From Iodobacter ciconiae (GTDB taxonomy: Bacteria; Pseudomonadota; Gammaproteobacteria; Burkholderiales; Chitinibacteraceae), in NCBI RefSeq assembly GCF_003952345.1, contig NZ_CP034433.1, forward strand, positions 3,720,001 to 3,784,000: a DNA stretch of 64,000 bases, written 5' to 3'. A model generated the notes under the pieces. That model was given only the letters and a program-made list of their open reading frames with translations. It was not told the origin of the DNA and searched no databases. The translations under genes were made by a program, and so were the position numbers. Below, one piece after another: positions 38,164-46,573 of the stretch (position 1 is the stretch's first letter; each line of letters starts with the position of its first letter).

Positions 38164-39300
38164 TTATGCCTCACCACCGGGGTCTAGCTCACTGGGGACA
38201 GGTAGCTCATCAGCCAGGTTAGGCTCATCGCCGCCATAATTTTGCCAGTGTTTAAGCTGGTAGATATAAGCCAGTACTTCAGCTGCCGCAGTATACAGTG
38301 CAGCGGGGATCTCGGCCCCGAGTTCGGCGTGATGATAAAGCGCCCGGGCAAAAGGCGGAGTGCGGATCACGGCAACCTTATGTTCTTTGCCAAGTTCGAT
38401 AATTCGCTCTGCCAGCAAAAAAGCCCCCTTGGCCAAGACCTTGGGTGCCCGCATGGCTTCGGTATATTGCAGCGCAACAGCATAGTGGGTTGGGTTGGTA
38501 ACAATGACATTGGCCTTCGGAATTTCGCTCATCATGCGCTTTCTGGCCGCTTCGTGTTGCAGCTGGCGAATCTTACCTTTTACTTCTGCCGAGCCTTCGG
38601 CATCTTTTCCTTCCTGCTTCACCTCTTCCTTGGTCATCCGCAGGCCTTTGTAATAATCCCAAAGCTGATAGGGAGCGTCAATTGCCGCCAAAATGGCCAG
38701 TGAGCTGACAACCAGCAAAAGCGTGTGTTGCACCATGTCCCACATAAAGGGCATGCCTACATCAAGTGGCATGGTAATCAGCTGCAAAAATTGCGCTCTT
38801 TCATCCCACAGTACCCAGGCAGCTACACCACCAATGAGGCTGGATTTAAGAATTGTTTTAACCATATTCACAACACTTTTAAGTGTGAACATTCTCCCCA
38901 GACCACTAAGTGGATTCATGCGGGAAAAATTGGGAGCCAAAGCATCTAGGGTAAACAGCCAGCCGCCAACTAAAACGGGCGTAATGATGGCAATGAGGGC
39001 ACAGGGTAAAATAATAGGCAGGCAGGCCAGCAGGGCTTTACGGCTTGAGCTCATAAAGTGCAGCAACATTTGGTTTGGGTCCGCGATGGTGGCGCGGTTA
39101 AAGGTGAGTTCGGTAATGAAAATTATTTTTAAAGTCTGAAGCAGCTCCGGTCCCAGTTTTATGAGCGCAATAATGCCAACCATTAAAATGGAGAAAGTGG
39201 CTAATTCTTGTGATCTGGGGATTTGCCCTTTATTTCGCGCCTCTTCAAGGCGCTTACTAGACGCAGGCTCCGTGCGTTCTGCATCTGAGTCTTCAGCCAT
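38164..39300 (-). CDS. flhB: Flagellar export switch protein FlhB
   Basis: Export gate protein controlling substrate switching from hook to filament subunits, 378 residues. It opens DSDAERTEPASSKRLEEARNKGQIPRSQEL, has four membrane segments, and contains the autocleavage site VTNPTHYAVAL (cleaved between N and P). The protein works with the hook ruler FliK, encoded divergently 145 bases away. The tail after the FlhBC domain is acidic. Confidence 0.95.
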   Translation of the reverse strand: MAEDSDAERTEPASSKRLEEARNKGQIPRSQELATFSILMVGIIALIKLGPELLQTLKIIFITELTFNRATIADPNQMLLHFMSSSRKALLACLPIILPCALIAIITPVLVGGWLFTLDALAPNFSRMNPLSGLGRMFTLKSVVNMVKTILKSSLIGGVAAWVLWDERAQFLQLITMPLDVGMPFMWDMVQHTLLLVVSSLAILAAIDAPYQLWDYYKGLRMTKEEVKQEGKDAEGSAEVKGKIRQLQHEAARKRMMSEIPKANVIVTNPTHYAVALQYTEAMRAPKVLAKGAFLLAERIIELGKEHKVAVIRTPPFARALYHHAELGAEIPAALYTAAAEVLAYIYQLKHWQNYGGDEPNLADELPVPSELDPGGEA

Positions 39301-39396
39301 TATTTTTCCTTAATGCGTGGTATTTGCTGCCGTATGCCGAAAAAAATTCATTAAAATCCCGCTGGGTCTGAGTTTAGCATAGCGGTTTCATTGGGC

Positions 39397-39413
39397 TGGC
39401 ACTGCAATTGCTT
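39397..39413 (+). promoter_or_regulatory. Sigma-54 promoter of fliK
   Basis: TGGCACTGCAATTGCTT: the -24 GG (39398-39399) and -12 GC (39410-39411) elements have the required 10-base gap, and TGGCAC and TTGC match the RpoN consensus well. Expected transcription start is near 39423, 22 bases before the fliK ATG. RpoN control of early and middle flagellar genes is established in several proteobacteria; an activator such as FleQ is inferred. Confidence 0.8.
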
Positions 39414-39444
39414 AAGTTTGAATAACTTTATCGAGGGCCAAGTC

Positions 39445-40551
39445 ATGGCGAGCAATCTCACCGTTACAGCCAGTGCACAAATGAGTCGTTCGGCAGAATC
39501 AAAATCCTCCGCTTCCATGGGGGCTGATGCCGCTGCACAACCATTTGCCAAAGTGCTGGAGCGTGAAGTCAGTGCCCGTCAGGAGGGTGCGCCGGCAGAT
39601 CAGGATGATAAGAAGGCTGTGCAAGAGGAACATCATAGTGAGAGCGAAGCCAAACAAGCTGCTGTGAATGTTCCGCTGGTTTCTCCCTGGCTGGCTATGT
39701 TACAGGCTCAGGTTGTGGTGCAAAATGCACCCGTACTTGAAGATGCTCAGGCTGAGTTAAAAACGCAGGTGAATGAGGTTGATTTAAACAAGCTGGGTCA
39801 GAGCTTATTAGCCAAGGGCGATGGTAAAGATGGCGCGCCTTTGCCGATTATTGATGAATCTGGGTTGAGCATCAATAATCCTGGTGGCCAGGATGCGGCA
39901 AAATTTGCCTCTTTGCGGCAAAAGCCCGCCGCAGGCCATGGCGAGTTTACGGCACATGTAGAGGAGTTTTCGCTGGCCGCTGCTAAGGAGAATGCCATTC
40001 TTCCTAAAATAGATGCGGCACCACATATAGCTTTGCGTACGCCTCTTGTAGTTGAGGCCAAGCCGGGCATGATTCAGCATACGGTGGCAGAGCCTGTAGG
40101 CAGCTCACGCTGGGGAGATGCTGTAGCACAAAGAGTTTCCATGATGCTGCAGGATCAGCATCAGCAAATTGATATGCAGCTTAATCCGCCTCATCTGGGG
40201 CCGATGGAAGTACGGCTAACGATGTCGGGCGAGCAGGCGAGTGTGGTATTTAGTTCGCAACATGCATCGGTGCGCGAGGCGCTGATTGCAGCAACCCCCA
40301 GACTAACTATGCTTCTTGCTGATCAGGGTATTCAGCTCAGTAATGTGCAAGTTGCTTCTGATTCTTTAAATCAGCACACACAGCAACAAGCCCAGCAACA
40401 GGCTAGTAGTCAGTATATGGATCAGCAGCGCCAATCCAGATCGCAACAGTTTTTTGCTGATTTACCAAACACTTATGCAGAAGGGCAGCCCCGTGTTATG
40501 ACTGATATGGCTCTGCCAGTGGCGCGCAGTGGTTTAAATCTTTATGTTTAA
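39445..40551 (+). CDS. fliK: Flagellar hook-length control protein FliK
   Basis: Secreted molecular ruler that measures the hook and triggers FlhB switching, 368 residues. The N-terminal two-thirds are low-complexity, rich in Ala, Gln, Glu and Ser. The conserved C-terminal domain is WGDAVAQRVSMMLQDQHQQIDMQLNPPHLGPMEVRLTM...SVVFSSQHASVREALIAATPRLTMLL. A Gln-rich tail follows (QHTQQQAQQQASSQ). Start at ATG 39445 follows GAGGG at 8 bases and lies downstream of the sigma-54 promoter; the longer frame begins upstream of that promoter and is rejected. Confidence 0.92.
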   Translation: MASNLTVTASAQMSRSAESKSSASMGADAAAQPFAKVLEREVSARQEGAPADQDDKKAVQEEHHSESEAKQAAVNVPLVSPWLAMLQAQVVVQNAPVLEDAQAELKTQVNEVDLNKLGQSLLAKGDGKDGAPLPIIDESGLSINNPGGQDAAKFASLRQKPAAGHGEFTAHVEEFSLAAAKENAILPKIDAAPHIALRTPLVVEAKPGMIQHTVAEPVGSSRWGDAVAQRVSMMLQDQHQQIDMQLNPPHLGPMEVRLTMSGEQASVVFSSQHASVREALIAATPRLTMLLADQGIQLSNVQVASDSLNQHTQQQAQQQASSQYMDQQRQSRSQQFFADLPNTYAEGQPRVMTDMALPVARSGLNLYV

Positions 40552-40615
40552 TTTGGAGCCGCTCTTATTGTGTTACAACAGGACTCGACGCTTACTTACT
40601 GTTTGTTAATACTTT

Positions 40616-40679
40616 TTAAGCTATAATCAGCGCACTTAACTCCAAAGCCCGCGCCCCTCGCTTTTAATTGGGGCGTTTT
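40616..40679 (+). terminator. Hairpin terminator between fliK and fliL, with a TATAAT box just before
   Basis: CGCCCC (40652-40657) and GGGGCG (40670-40675) with TTTT after form a probable terminator of fliK. A TATAAT lies at about 40622, roughly 30 bases before the stem. So either a short attenuated leader of the fliL operon or a tiny RNA could be made here. Confidence 0.6.
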
Positions 40680-40736
40680 GTTCTGGTTCGAATACCTCTT
40701 TTCTATAAAATATTTCAAGCCATTCAAGGTGATGTG

Positions 40737-41270
40737 ATGTCCGATGCCAAAGTGGAAGCTGCGCCTAAAGCAAAAAAGAATATTCTTTTGTTCGCTGTAA
40801 TTGGCCTATTAGTTGTGCTGCTGATCATTGTAGGAGGTGTGGCGGCTTTCTTGCTCACTAAAAGTAGCGATCCTGCTGCTGATGAGGTGGCTGCCGAGGC
40901 CACTGCTCGTGAAGATGTGAAAAAGAAAAAAAAGAAAGGAAAGAAAGAAGAGCATGCGGCTATTTTTGAAAAACTGCCTCAGTTCACCGTCAATTTGCAC
41001 TCAGAAGAAGGGGACGGTATTTTACAGACAGATATTTCTGTAGAAATTGCTGATGCGCAGGTGGCTGAGAAAATTAAAGGGCAAATGCCAAAAATTCAGG
41101 GGCAGGTTAATAAGTTATTACGCTCTAAAACTATATCTGAAGTAAAAGCTGTGGATGGAACAGATAAATTGGGTAAGGAAATACGCGAATTAATAAATAA
41201 GATTTTGCATGCAGAGTCGGAAGAAGAAGGCGTTATTTCAGTTAACTTCACTACGTTTATTGTTCAGTAA
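40737..41270 (+). CDS. fliL: Flagellar basal body protein FliL
   Basis: Single-pass inner-membrane protein around the stator that supports torque, 177 residues. A short cytoplasmic start (MSDAKVEAAPKAKKN) is followed by one helix (ILLFAVIGLLVVLLIIVGGVAAFLL). A lysine-rich linker (DVKKKKKKGKKEE) leads to the periplasmic stomatin-like domain ending VISVNFTTFIVQ. ATG 40737 follows AAGG; the longer frame would run into the terminator hairpin. First gene of fliLMNOPQR. Confidence 0.92.
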   Translation: MSDAKVEAAPKAKKNILLFAVIGLLVVLLIIVGGVAAFLLTKSSDPAADEVAAEATAREDVKKKKKKGKKEEHAAIFEKLPQFTVNLHSEEGDGILQTDISVEIADAQVAEKIKGQMPKIQGQVNKLLRSKTISEVKAVDGTDKLGKEIRELINKILHAESEEEGVISVNFTTFIVQ

Positions 41271-41415
41271 ATCATTTACTTGTTTGAGTTGTAGGCGCCT
41301 GTGTATTGCTTTTGGATAGCCTTGGGCAGGCTGCAGCGGCTTTATAACCGCGTAACTGGTTTTAATTGAGTCACTTTATTTAATAACGGGTAATTGTTTA
41401 TCCGGGCTAAGGATT

Positions 41416-42435
41416 ATGGCAGACGATATCCTTTCTCAGGAAGAGGTCGACGCGCTACTGCGCGGTGTGACCGGAGAAGAAGATTCTTCCGATGAAGACG
41501 TCGATGCTTCTGCTGTCCGTGATTATGATATCGGCCGTCAGGAACGCATTGTTCGTGGCCGGATGCCTACGCTTGAAATTTTGAACGAGCGTTTTGCACG
41601 TAATTTGCGGGTAGCTTTGTTCAACTTTATGCGCCGTAACGCAGAAATTTCGGTTGGCCCTGTCCGGGTACAAAAATACAGCGAATTTATTCGTAATCTG
41701 GTGGTTCCTACCAATTTAAACCTGATTCAAATGAAGCCCCTGCGCGGTACGGGCCTGTTTATTTTTGACCCTGATTTCGTTTTCTTGGTGGTGGATAATT
41801 TATTTGGTTCGGATGGCCGTTACCATGTGCGGGTTGAGGGGCGGGATTTTACTGCAACAGAACAGCGCATTATTCAGCGGCTGTTAGAGGTCGTTTTCGA
41901 AGAGTATCAAAAAGCATGGCTGCCGGTTTTTCCCTGCGAGTTTGTTTATGTTCGCTCGGAAATGAATACACAATTTGCCAATATTGCAACACCTACTGAA
42001 GTTGTGGTGGCTTATACCTTTAAAATTGAACTGGGGGCCGGAGGGGGAGATTTTCATATTTGCTTTCCCTATTCGATGATTGAGCCGATTCGGGATGTTT
42101 TGTACAGCACCATGCAGGCCGACCGGATTGAAGTCGATAATCGCTGGACCACGCTGATGCAAAAGCAGATTCAGCATGCAGAAGTTGATTTGGTCGCTAC
42201 TTTAGGAAATGCCAAGGTCACATTAGGCGAGATTTTGGAATTGCAGCTGGGTGATATCATTTCTTTAGAGATCCCGGAGGCAATTGTTGCCGCAGTTGAT
42301 AATGTGCCTGTGCTTGAGTGCAGATATGGCACTTTGAATGGGCAATATGCCTTAAGGGTCAGCAAAGTACTCGGTTCTGCCGAAGCACTAACCGGCGCCG
42401 AGACAGAAAGTGGAGAAGAGACTGACAATGGCTGA
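41416..42435 (+). CDS. fliM: Flagellar motor switch protein FliM
   Basis: Rotor switch protein that binds phosphorylated CheY, 339 residues. The CheY-binding peptide LSQEEVDALL lies at residues 6-15. The middle domain (ERIVRGRMPTLEILNERFARNLRVALFNFMRRNAEISVGPVRVQKYSEFIRNL...GGDFHICFPYSMIEPIRDVL) contacts FliG. The C-terminal SpoA domain resembles FliN. Preceded by a 145-base gap after fliL. Its last eight bases overlap fliN. Confidence 0.95.
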   Translation: MADDILSQEEVDALLRGVTGEEDSSDEDVDASAVRDYDIGRQERIVRGRMPTLEILNERFARNLRVALFNFMRRNAEISVGPVRVQKYSEFIRNLVVPTNLNLIQMKPLRGTGLFIFDPDFVFLVVDNLFGSDGRYHVRVEGRDFTATEQRIIQRLLEVVFEEYQKAWLPVFPCEFVYVRSEMNTQFANIATPTEVVVAYTFKIELGAGGGDFHICFPYSMIEPIRDVLYSTMQADRIEVDNRWTTLMQKQIQHAEVDLVATLGNAKVTLGEILELQLGDIISLEIPEAIVAAVDNVPVLECRYGTLNGQYALRVSKVLGSAEALTGAETESGEETDNG

Positions 42436-42841
42436 TGAAGATGAAATGGCAATGGATGATTGGGCTGCTGCCTTAGCCGAACAGGAAGTGGCCGATGCTG
42501 CGGCTGCGGGCACGCCGGATGTACAGGCTGCTGATATTTTCCAGCGCTTTGACGCCAGCGCGCCGATCGCCAATGCGCCAAGTAATATCGATATGATTCT
42601 GGATATTCCCGTTTCTCTTACTGTGGAACTGGGGCGCACTAAAATTGCAATTCGCAGCCTTTTGCAATTGGCACAAGGCTCGGTGGTAGAGCTAGATGGG
42701 ATGGCCGGTGAGCCAATGGATGTACTGGTGAATGGCTGCTTAATTGCTCAGGGTGAAGTGGTGGTGGTGAATGATAAATTTGGTATCCGTCTCACTGATA
42801 TTATTACGCCGGCTGAACGCATCCGCCGCTTGCATAAGTAG
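42428..42841 (+). CDS. fliN: Flagellar motor switch protein FliN
   Basis: Rotor C-ring protein, 137 residues. An acidic N-terminal extension (ADEDEMAMDDWAAALAEQEVADAAA) precedes the SpoA domain NIDMILDIPVSLTVELGRTKIAIRSLLQLAQGSVVELDG...FGIRLTDIITPAERIRRL. The start ATG at 42428 lies inside the end of fliM (overlap 8 bases) behind GGAGAAGAG, suggesting coupled translation. Confidence 0.95.
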   Translation: MADEDEMAMDDWAAALAEQEVADAAAAGTPDVQAADIFQRFDASAPIANAPSNIDMILDIPVSLTVELGRTKIAIRSLLQLAQGSVVELDGMAGEPMDVLVNGCLIAQGEVVVVNDKFGIRLTDIITPAERIRRLHK

Positions 42842-42842
42842 T

Positions 42843-43265
42843 TTGAGAGTGCTGTTTTTTTTCCGATTTTTTGTTCTGTCCGCCCTTCCTCTGTGGGCAA
42901 ATGCCACCGCTTCTTCCTCCGCGACAGCTGCTTCTTCAAGCTTGATGTCGATTGCTCAAGTCGCTCTGGCACTGGCTTTTGTAATTGGTTTGATCGTATT
43001 TAGTGCCTGGCTGGTAAGACGCCTGTCTTTACTGCCGATGAATAATGCGCAAGCACTCAGGGTTGTGAGTGGCGTCATGGTGGGCGGCAAGGAACGTGTC
43101 GTGGTGGTGGAGGTTGAAGGGCGCTGGCTGGTGCTGGGTGTGACAGCAAGCGCCGTTAATTTACTGCATACCATGGATGCCCCCGAGCAGATAGAACCTG
43201 CACCTGCTGCTGCCTCTTCATTTGCTGCCAGATTAGCTGTTGCACTGCAAAGGAAAGCGCCTTGA
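42843..43265 (+). CDS. fliO: Flagellar biosynthetic protein FliO
   Basis: Small membrane protein that helps assemble the FliP pore, about 140 residues. A signal-like N-terminus ([20 protein letters not shown]) is followed by one membrane helix ([25 protein letters not shown]). The FliO domain comes next: [41 protein letters not shown]. The start is uncertain: no ATG lies after the fliN stop. TTG at 42843 or GTG at 42849 are candidates; TTG gives a basic residue before the hydrophobic stretch. The stop overlaps the fliP start. Confidence 0.85.
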   Translation: MRVLFFFRFFVLSALPLWANATASSSATAASSSLMSIAQVALALAFVIGLIVFSAWLVRRLSLLPMNNAQALRVVSGVMVGGKERVVVVEVEGRWLVLGVTASAVNLLHTMDAPEQIEPAPAAASSFAARLAVALQRKAP

Positions 43266-44005
43266 AGCGCGTCATTATTATTGTACTTGGCATATTGTTT
43301 GCCGGTGCTGCCTTTGCTGCAGACCCCGGTATTCCATTTATGACTGCTAATACGCAGACTGGTGGTACCCAATATAGTTTGTCTATTCAGACATTATTAT
43401 TTTTAACTGCGCTTGGTTTTTTACCTGCTCTTTTATTAATGATGACGGCATTTACCCGTATTGTGATTGTTTTGTCTTTATTGCGTCAGGCTCTTGGCAC
43501 AATGCAAGCTCCGCCTAATCAAGTGATTGTGGGCATGTCTTTATTTCTTACTTTTTTTGTGATGTCGCCGGTTTTTGATAAAATTTATCAAGTGGCCTAT
43601 CAGCCCTATGCAGAACAAAAAATAGGTTTTAATCAGGCGGTTGAAAAGGGAGTGGTACCTTTAAAAGATTTTATGTTAAAGCAAACAAGGCAAAAAGATC
43701 TGGCATTTTTTATTGATATTTCCGGAGCGCAAAAACCAAATGGTCCGGAAGATGTGAGTTTACGTACTCTTGTGCCTGCTTTTGTAACCAGCGAACTGAA
43801 AACAGCATTTCAAATTGGTTTTATTGTTTTTATCCCCTTTATTATTATCGATTTTGTGGTGGCCAGCATTTTAATGGCAATGGGAATGATGATGGTTTCT
43901 CCGGTGATTATTTCTTTACCCTTTAAATTAATGTTGTTTGTACTGGTGGATGGCTGGGCTTTGCTGATGGGGTCCCTGGTACAAAGCTTTTATATTGCGG
44001 GCTAG
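43262..44005 (+). CDS. fliP: Flagellar export gate protein FliP
   Basis: Pore-forming core of the export gate, 247 residues. A cleavable signal peptide ([18 protein letters not shown], then AD) is followed by the family motifs [49 protein letters not shown] and [41 protein letters not shown]. The start codon is TTG, overlapping the fliO stop (TTGA), with AAAGGA seven bases upstream. No break. Confidence 0.95.
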   Translation: MKRVIIIVLGILFAGAAFAADPGIPFMTANTQTGGTQYSLSIQTLLFLTALGFLPALLLMMTAFTRIVIVLSLLRQALGTMQAPPNQVIVGMSLFLTFFVMSPVFDKIYQVAYQPYAEQKIGFNQAVEKGVVPLKDFMLKQTRQKDLAFFIDISGAQKPNGPEDVSLRTLVPAFVTSELKTAFQIGFIVFIPFIIIDFVVASILMAMGMMMVSPVIISLPFKLMLFVLVDGWALLMGSLVQSFYIAG

Positions 44006-44008
44006 TAA

Positions 44009-44278
44009 ATGACTCCAGAGACCGTTGTAACGGTGATTCAAAGAGCGATGGAAGTGATGGTGCTCCTGGGAGGCCCGTTGTTGTTGACCGCGCTGGTGGT
44101 TGGGCTGGTGGTGAGTATTTTTCAAGCGGCCACCCAGATTAATGAGGCTTCACTTTCTTTTATTCCCAAATTACTGATTACATTCTTAGTATTTATTCTG
44201 ATTGGCCCATGGATGATTGAAACTGCTATGGATTATACTATTCGCCTATTTCAAAGCATTCCGCAGTTGATTGGCTGA
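44009..44278 (+). CDS. fliQ: Flagellar export gate protein FliQ
   Basis: Small two-helix gate protein, 89 residues, which packs around FliP-FliR. Visible: VVTVIQRAMEVMVLLGGPLLLTALVVGLVVSIFQAATQINEASLSFIPKLLITFLVFILIGPWMI, close to the family consensus. Begins three bases after fliP and overlaps fliR by one base (TGATG). Confidence 0.95.
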   Translation: MTPETVVTVIQRAMEVMVLLGGPLLLTALVVGLVVSIFQAATQINEASLSFIPKLLITFLVFILIGPWMIETAMDYTIRLFQSIPQLIG

Positions 44279-45075
44279 TGAATGATATCTGGACCGTTAG
44301 CCAGACACAGATTGATTTATGGCTGGCTGTTTTCTGGTGGCCATTTTGCCGCATATTCGGCTTTTTACTGGCAGATCCGTTTTATTCAAGTAAAGCAATC
44401 AGTGTCAAGGTTCGTGTTTGTGTTGCGATTTTTATTTCTTTGATTATTGCCCCTGTTCTCCCTGCCATGCCTCAGGTCCCTGTTGTATCACCGGCTGGAA
44501 TTCTAATTGTAATTAATCAGCTTCTTATTGGCATTGCAATTGGTTATATTGTGCGGATTATTTTTTCTGCAATGGAAATGGCAGGGCATTTAGCTGGCCT
44601 GCAAATGGGGCTGGGATTTGCTTCATTTTATGATCCACTGCATGCCACCAGTATACCGATTGTGGCGCAGTTTTTAAGCCTAATGACAATTCTGGTATTT
44701 CTGGCTTTAAATGGCCATCTAATGGTATTACATACTTTACTCGATAGTTTTACTAGTCTGCCGGTTCGGGTTGAACCGATATCGGGTTTAGGTTTTAAAC
44801 TACTGGTTGATTATGGCGCACTTATTTTTCGTGCAGGGGTTTTGTTAGCTTTGCCTGTGATCGGCTCTTTATTGGTCACCAATTTGGCTGTCGGGATTAT
44901 GACTCGCGCTGCGCCACAGTTAAATGTGTTTGCTGTGGGTTTTCCATTGATGATGGGAATCGGTCTGCTGGCAATGTATTTATCCATGCCCTATATGCCT
45001 GCTCATATTGAAATGATGTTGAGCGAGGGGGCAAAATTTGCGGCCAGGATGATGGGTGCATTTGCCGGTAAGTGA
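44278..45075 (+). CDS. fliR: Flagellar export gate protein FliR
   Basis: Gate protein completing the FliP5-FliQ4-FliR1 complex, 265 residues, six or so membrane segments. Characteristic parts are FWWPFCRIFGFLLADPFYSSKAISVKVRVCVAIFISLIIAPVLP and MEMAGHLAGLQMGLGFASFYDP. LLVTNLAVGIMTRAAPQLNVFAVGFPLMMGIGLLAMYL follows. Last gene of the fliLMNOPQR series; flhB and flhA are on the other strand 5 kb back. Confidence 0.95.
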   Translation: MNDIWTVSQTQIDLWLAVFWWPFCRIFGFLLADPFYSSKAISVKVRVCVAIFISLIIAPVLPAMPQVPVVSPAGILIVINQLLIGIAIGYIVRIIFSAMEMAGHLAGLQMGLGFASFYDPLHATSIPIVAQFLSLMTILVFLALNGHLMVLHTLLDSFTSLPVRVEPISGLGFKLLVDYGALIFRAGVLLALPVIGSLLVTNLAVGIMTRAAPQLNVFAVGFPLMMGIGLLAMYLSMPYMPAHIEMMLSEGAKFAARMMGAFAGK

Positions 45076-45143
45076 TCGCTTGCCCTGGAGCCTAAAGTTT
45101 TTGCCTATCAGTTGTGTAGAATTTTACAATAATTCCCGAGCAC

Positions 45144-45176
45144 TTTACTCGGGTATTCTCGGTGTTATAATCTTAC
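45144..45176 (+). promoter_or_regulatory. folE2 promoter with possible Zur site
   Basis: TTTACT (45144-45149), a 16-base spacer and TATAAT (45166-45171) form a sigma-70-like promoter. GTTATAATCTTAC (45164-45176), over the -10 box, differs at two positions from the palindrome GTTATAATATAAC typical of proteobacterial Zur sites. Zur control of folE2 is known in other bacteria; here it is inferred. Confidence 0.45.
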
Positions 45177-45204
45177 CCATCAGAATCTTTTGGAGTATTA
45201 CCCC

Positions 45205-45996
45205 ATGACCATGGCGATTGCCGACGTGCAAAACACGGTGGATACCCGCAATATTGCGATCAACAAAGTGGGCATTAAGTCCATTCGTCACCCAGTTAAA
45301 GTAGCGGATCGTACCGATGGCGTGCAGCACACTATCGCCATGTTTGATATGTATGTGTTTTTGCCTAAGCAATTTAAAGGTACACATATGTCGCGCTTTG
45401 TGGAAATACTAAATAGCCACGAGAAAGAAATTTCGGTGGATTCTTTTGAAACAATTTTGCGTGAAATGTGTGATCGTCTGGAAGCAGAATCTGGCTATCT
45501 GGAAATGCGTTTCCCGTATTTTATTAATAAAACTGCGCCAGTTTCCGGCGTGCAAAGCTTGATGGATTACGACATCACCTTGCTGGGTGAGTTGAAAAAT
45601 GGTGTGTTTGAGCAAAAGCTCAAAGTATTGGTTCCTGTGACAAGTCTGTGCCCGTGTTCAAAAAAAATCTCGGCCTATGGCGCGCATAATCAGCGCTCGC
45701 ATGTGACCGTAACGGCAACGCTTGCCCAGAATGTCTGGATTGAGGAAATTGTAACCCTGATCGAACAAGAAGCTTCTTCCGAGCTATGGGGTTTACTCAA
45801 ACGCCCGGACGAAAAGTATGTAACGGAGCGTGCTTACGATAATCCGAAGTTTGTGGAAGACATGGTGCGCGATGTGGCTGCCCGTGTTCATGCAGATCCT
45901 CGTATTACTGCCTATGTGGTTGAATCCGAAAACTTTGAATCGATCCATAATCACTCGGCTTATGCTCTGATTGAGCATGATAAGCGCGAAGCGTGA
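45205..45996 (+). CDS. folE2: GTP cyclohydrolase FolE2 (type IB)
   Basis: Converts GTP to dihydroneopterin triphosphate, the first step of folate synthesis. It uses the zinc-flexible type IB enzyme rather than zinc-dependent FolE. The 263-residue tunnelling-fold protein has [15 protein letters not shown] near the N-terminus, [23 protein letters not shown] with the metal-binding cysteine, and [22 protein letters not shown] at the end. ATG 45205 (MTMAIADVQ) is preferred: GGAG lies 10 bases upstream. A single gene with its own terminator. Confidence 0.95.
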   Translation: MTMAIADVQNTVDTRNIAINKVGIKSIRHPVKVADRTDGVQHTIAMFDMYVFLPKQFKGTHMSRFVEILNSHEKEISVDSFETILREMCDRLEAESGYLEMRFPYFINKTAPVSGVQSLMDYDITLLGELKNGVFEQKLKVLVPVTSLCPCSKKISAYGAHNQRSHVTVTATLAQNVWIEEIVTLIEQEASSELWGLLKRPDEKYVTERAYDNPKFVEDMVRDVAARVHADPRITAYVVESENFESIHNHSAYALIEHDKREA

Positions 45997-46019
45997 TGAG
46001 ATTGTAAACACAGATCCAG

Positions 46020-46041
46020 GCCCCGGAAACGGGGCTTTTTT
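46020..46041 (+). terminator. Terminator of folE2
   Basis: GCCCCG, loop GAAA, CGGGGC, then TTTTTT: a six-bp GC stem, 24 bases past the folE2 stop. Confidence 0.92.
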
Positions 46042-46054
46042 GATTGGATGCGCT

Positions 46055-46249
46055 ATGTATATTATTTTGATTGGTTATTTATACGTGGTGATGATGTTTT
46101 CTATTGTCATGGGTAGCATCGCCAAAGGTCTGGTTGTTTTCTTTATCTTTGGTTTTATGCCCACTGTGATTCTCATCTGGCTTAAACGTGGCAAACAGAT
46201 TGTGAAAGAGCGCAAGCGGGAGGAAGGAGAAAACGTGCAGGGTGAGTGA
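46055..46249 (+). CDS. Small two-helix membrane protein
   Basis: A 64-residue ORF: MYIILIGYLYVVMMFSIVMG, a second helix IAKGLVVFFIFGFMPTVILIWL, then a basic tail KRGKQIVKERKREEG. Positive-inside topology is clear. No family recognised; such small proteins are common after folE2 terminators only by chance. The start follows the folE2 terminator by 13 bases, with GGA before ATG, so expression would need leaky termination or its own promoter. Confidence 0.6.
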   Translation: MYIILIGYLYVVMMFSIVMGSIAKGLVVFFIFGFMPTVILIWLKRGKQIVKERKREEGENVQGE

Positions 46250-46299
46250 GTACGCCACTTTCCTGGTTAAGTTAGCATGCGTGTCTTGCCTATTGAATG

Positions 46300-46337
46300 A
46301 AAAAAAACCAGAGCCGGTTCCGGCTCTGGTTTTTTTG
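46300..46337. terminator. Bidirectional terminator after the ybdD-like gene
   Basis: CCAGAGCCGG, two-base loop, CCGGCTCTGG, with seven A before and seven T after. A perfect 10-bp GC-rich stem that can act in both directions; it ends cstA-ybdD on the minus strand. Confidence 0.93.
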
Positions 46338-46351
46338 ATGTGCAAGCTTTG

Positions 46352-46573
46352 CTAGCAAGGGCATTTACTGATTTTTCCTGCGCCGGGAAAACGTGCTTCA
46401 AGGCAGTATTGATAAAACTCTTTACGCGTTTTAGCAGGGATTTCCGGGTGATGCGCCTGCATATGCGCCAGATAGTTTTCATAATCATGTACGCCTACCA
46501 TCAGGCGGCAGGTCTGTACCAGTTTATAGGCATTGTTTCTGAACGCTGAGCCTGGTTTTAGAAACTTAAGCAT
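46352..46573 (-). CDS. ybdD: YbdD/YjiX family small protein
   Basis: A 73-residue DUF466 protein, the usual small partner of CstA/BtsT-type transporters. Family motifs are LVGVHDYENYLAHMQAHHPE (here with MVGVHDYENY) and the C-terminal EFYQYCLEARFPGAGKISKCPC. It overlaps the cstA stop by eight bases, implying coupled translation. Function is thought to be accessory to peptide or pyruvate uptake; not proven. Confidence 0.9.
   Translation of the reverse strand: MLKFLKPGSAFRNNAYKLVQTCRLMVGVHDYENYLAHMQAHHPEIPAKTRKEFYQYCLEARFPGAGKISKCPC

Noticed and set aside
38100..39444. A second sigma-54 promoter for flhB or flhF (GG...GC pairs near 39325-39345 and 35881-35895)
   Set aside because: The gaps are 9 and 11 bases instead of 10 and the flanking consensus is poor.
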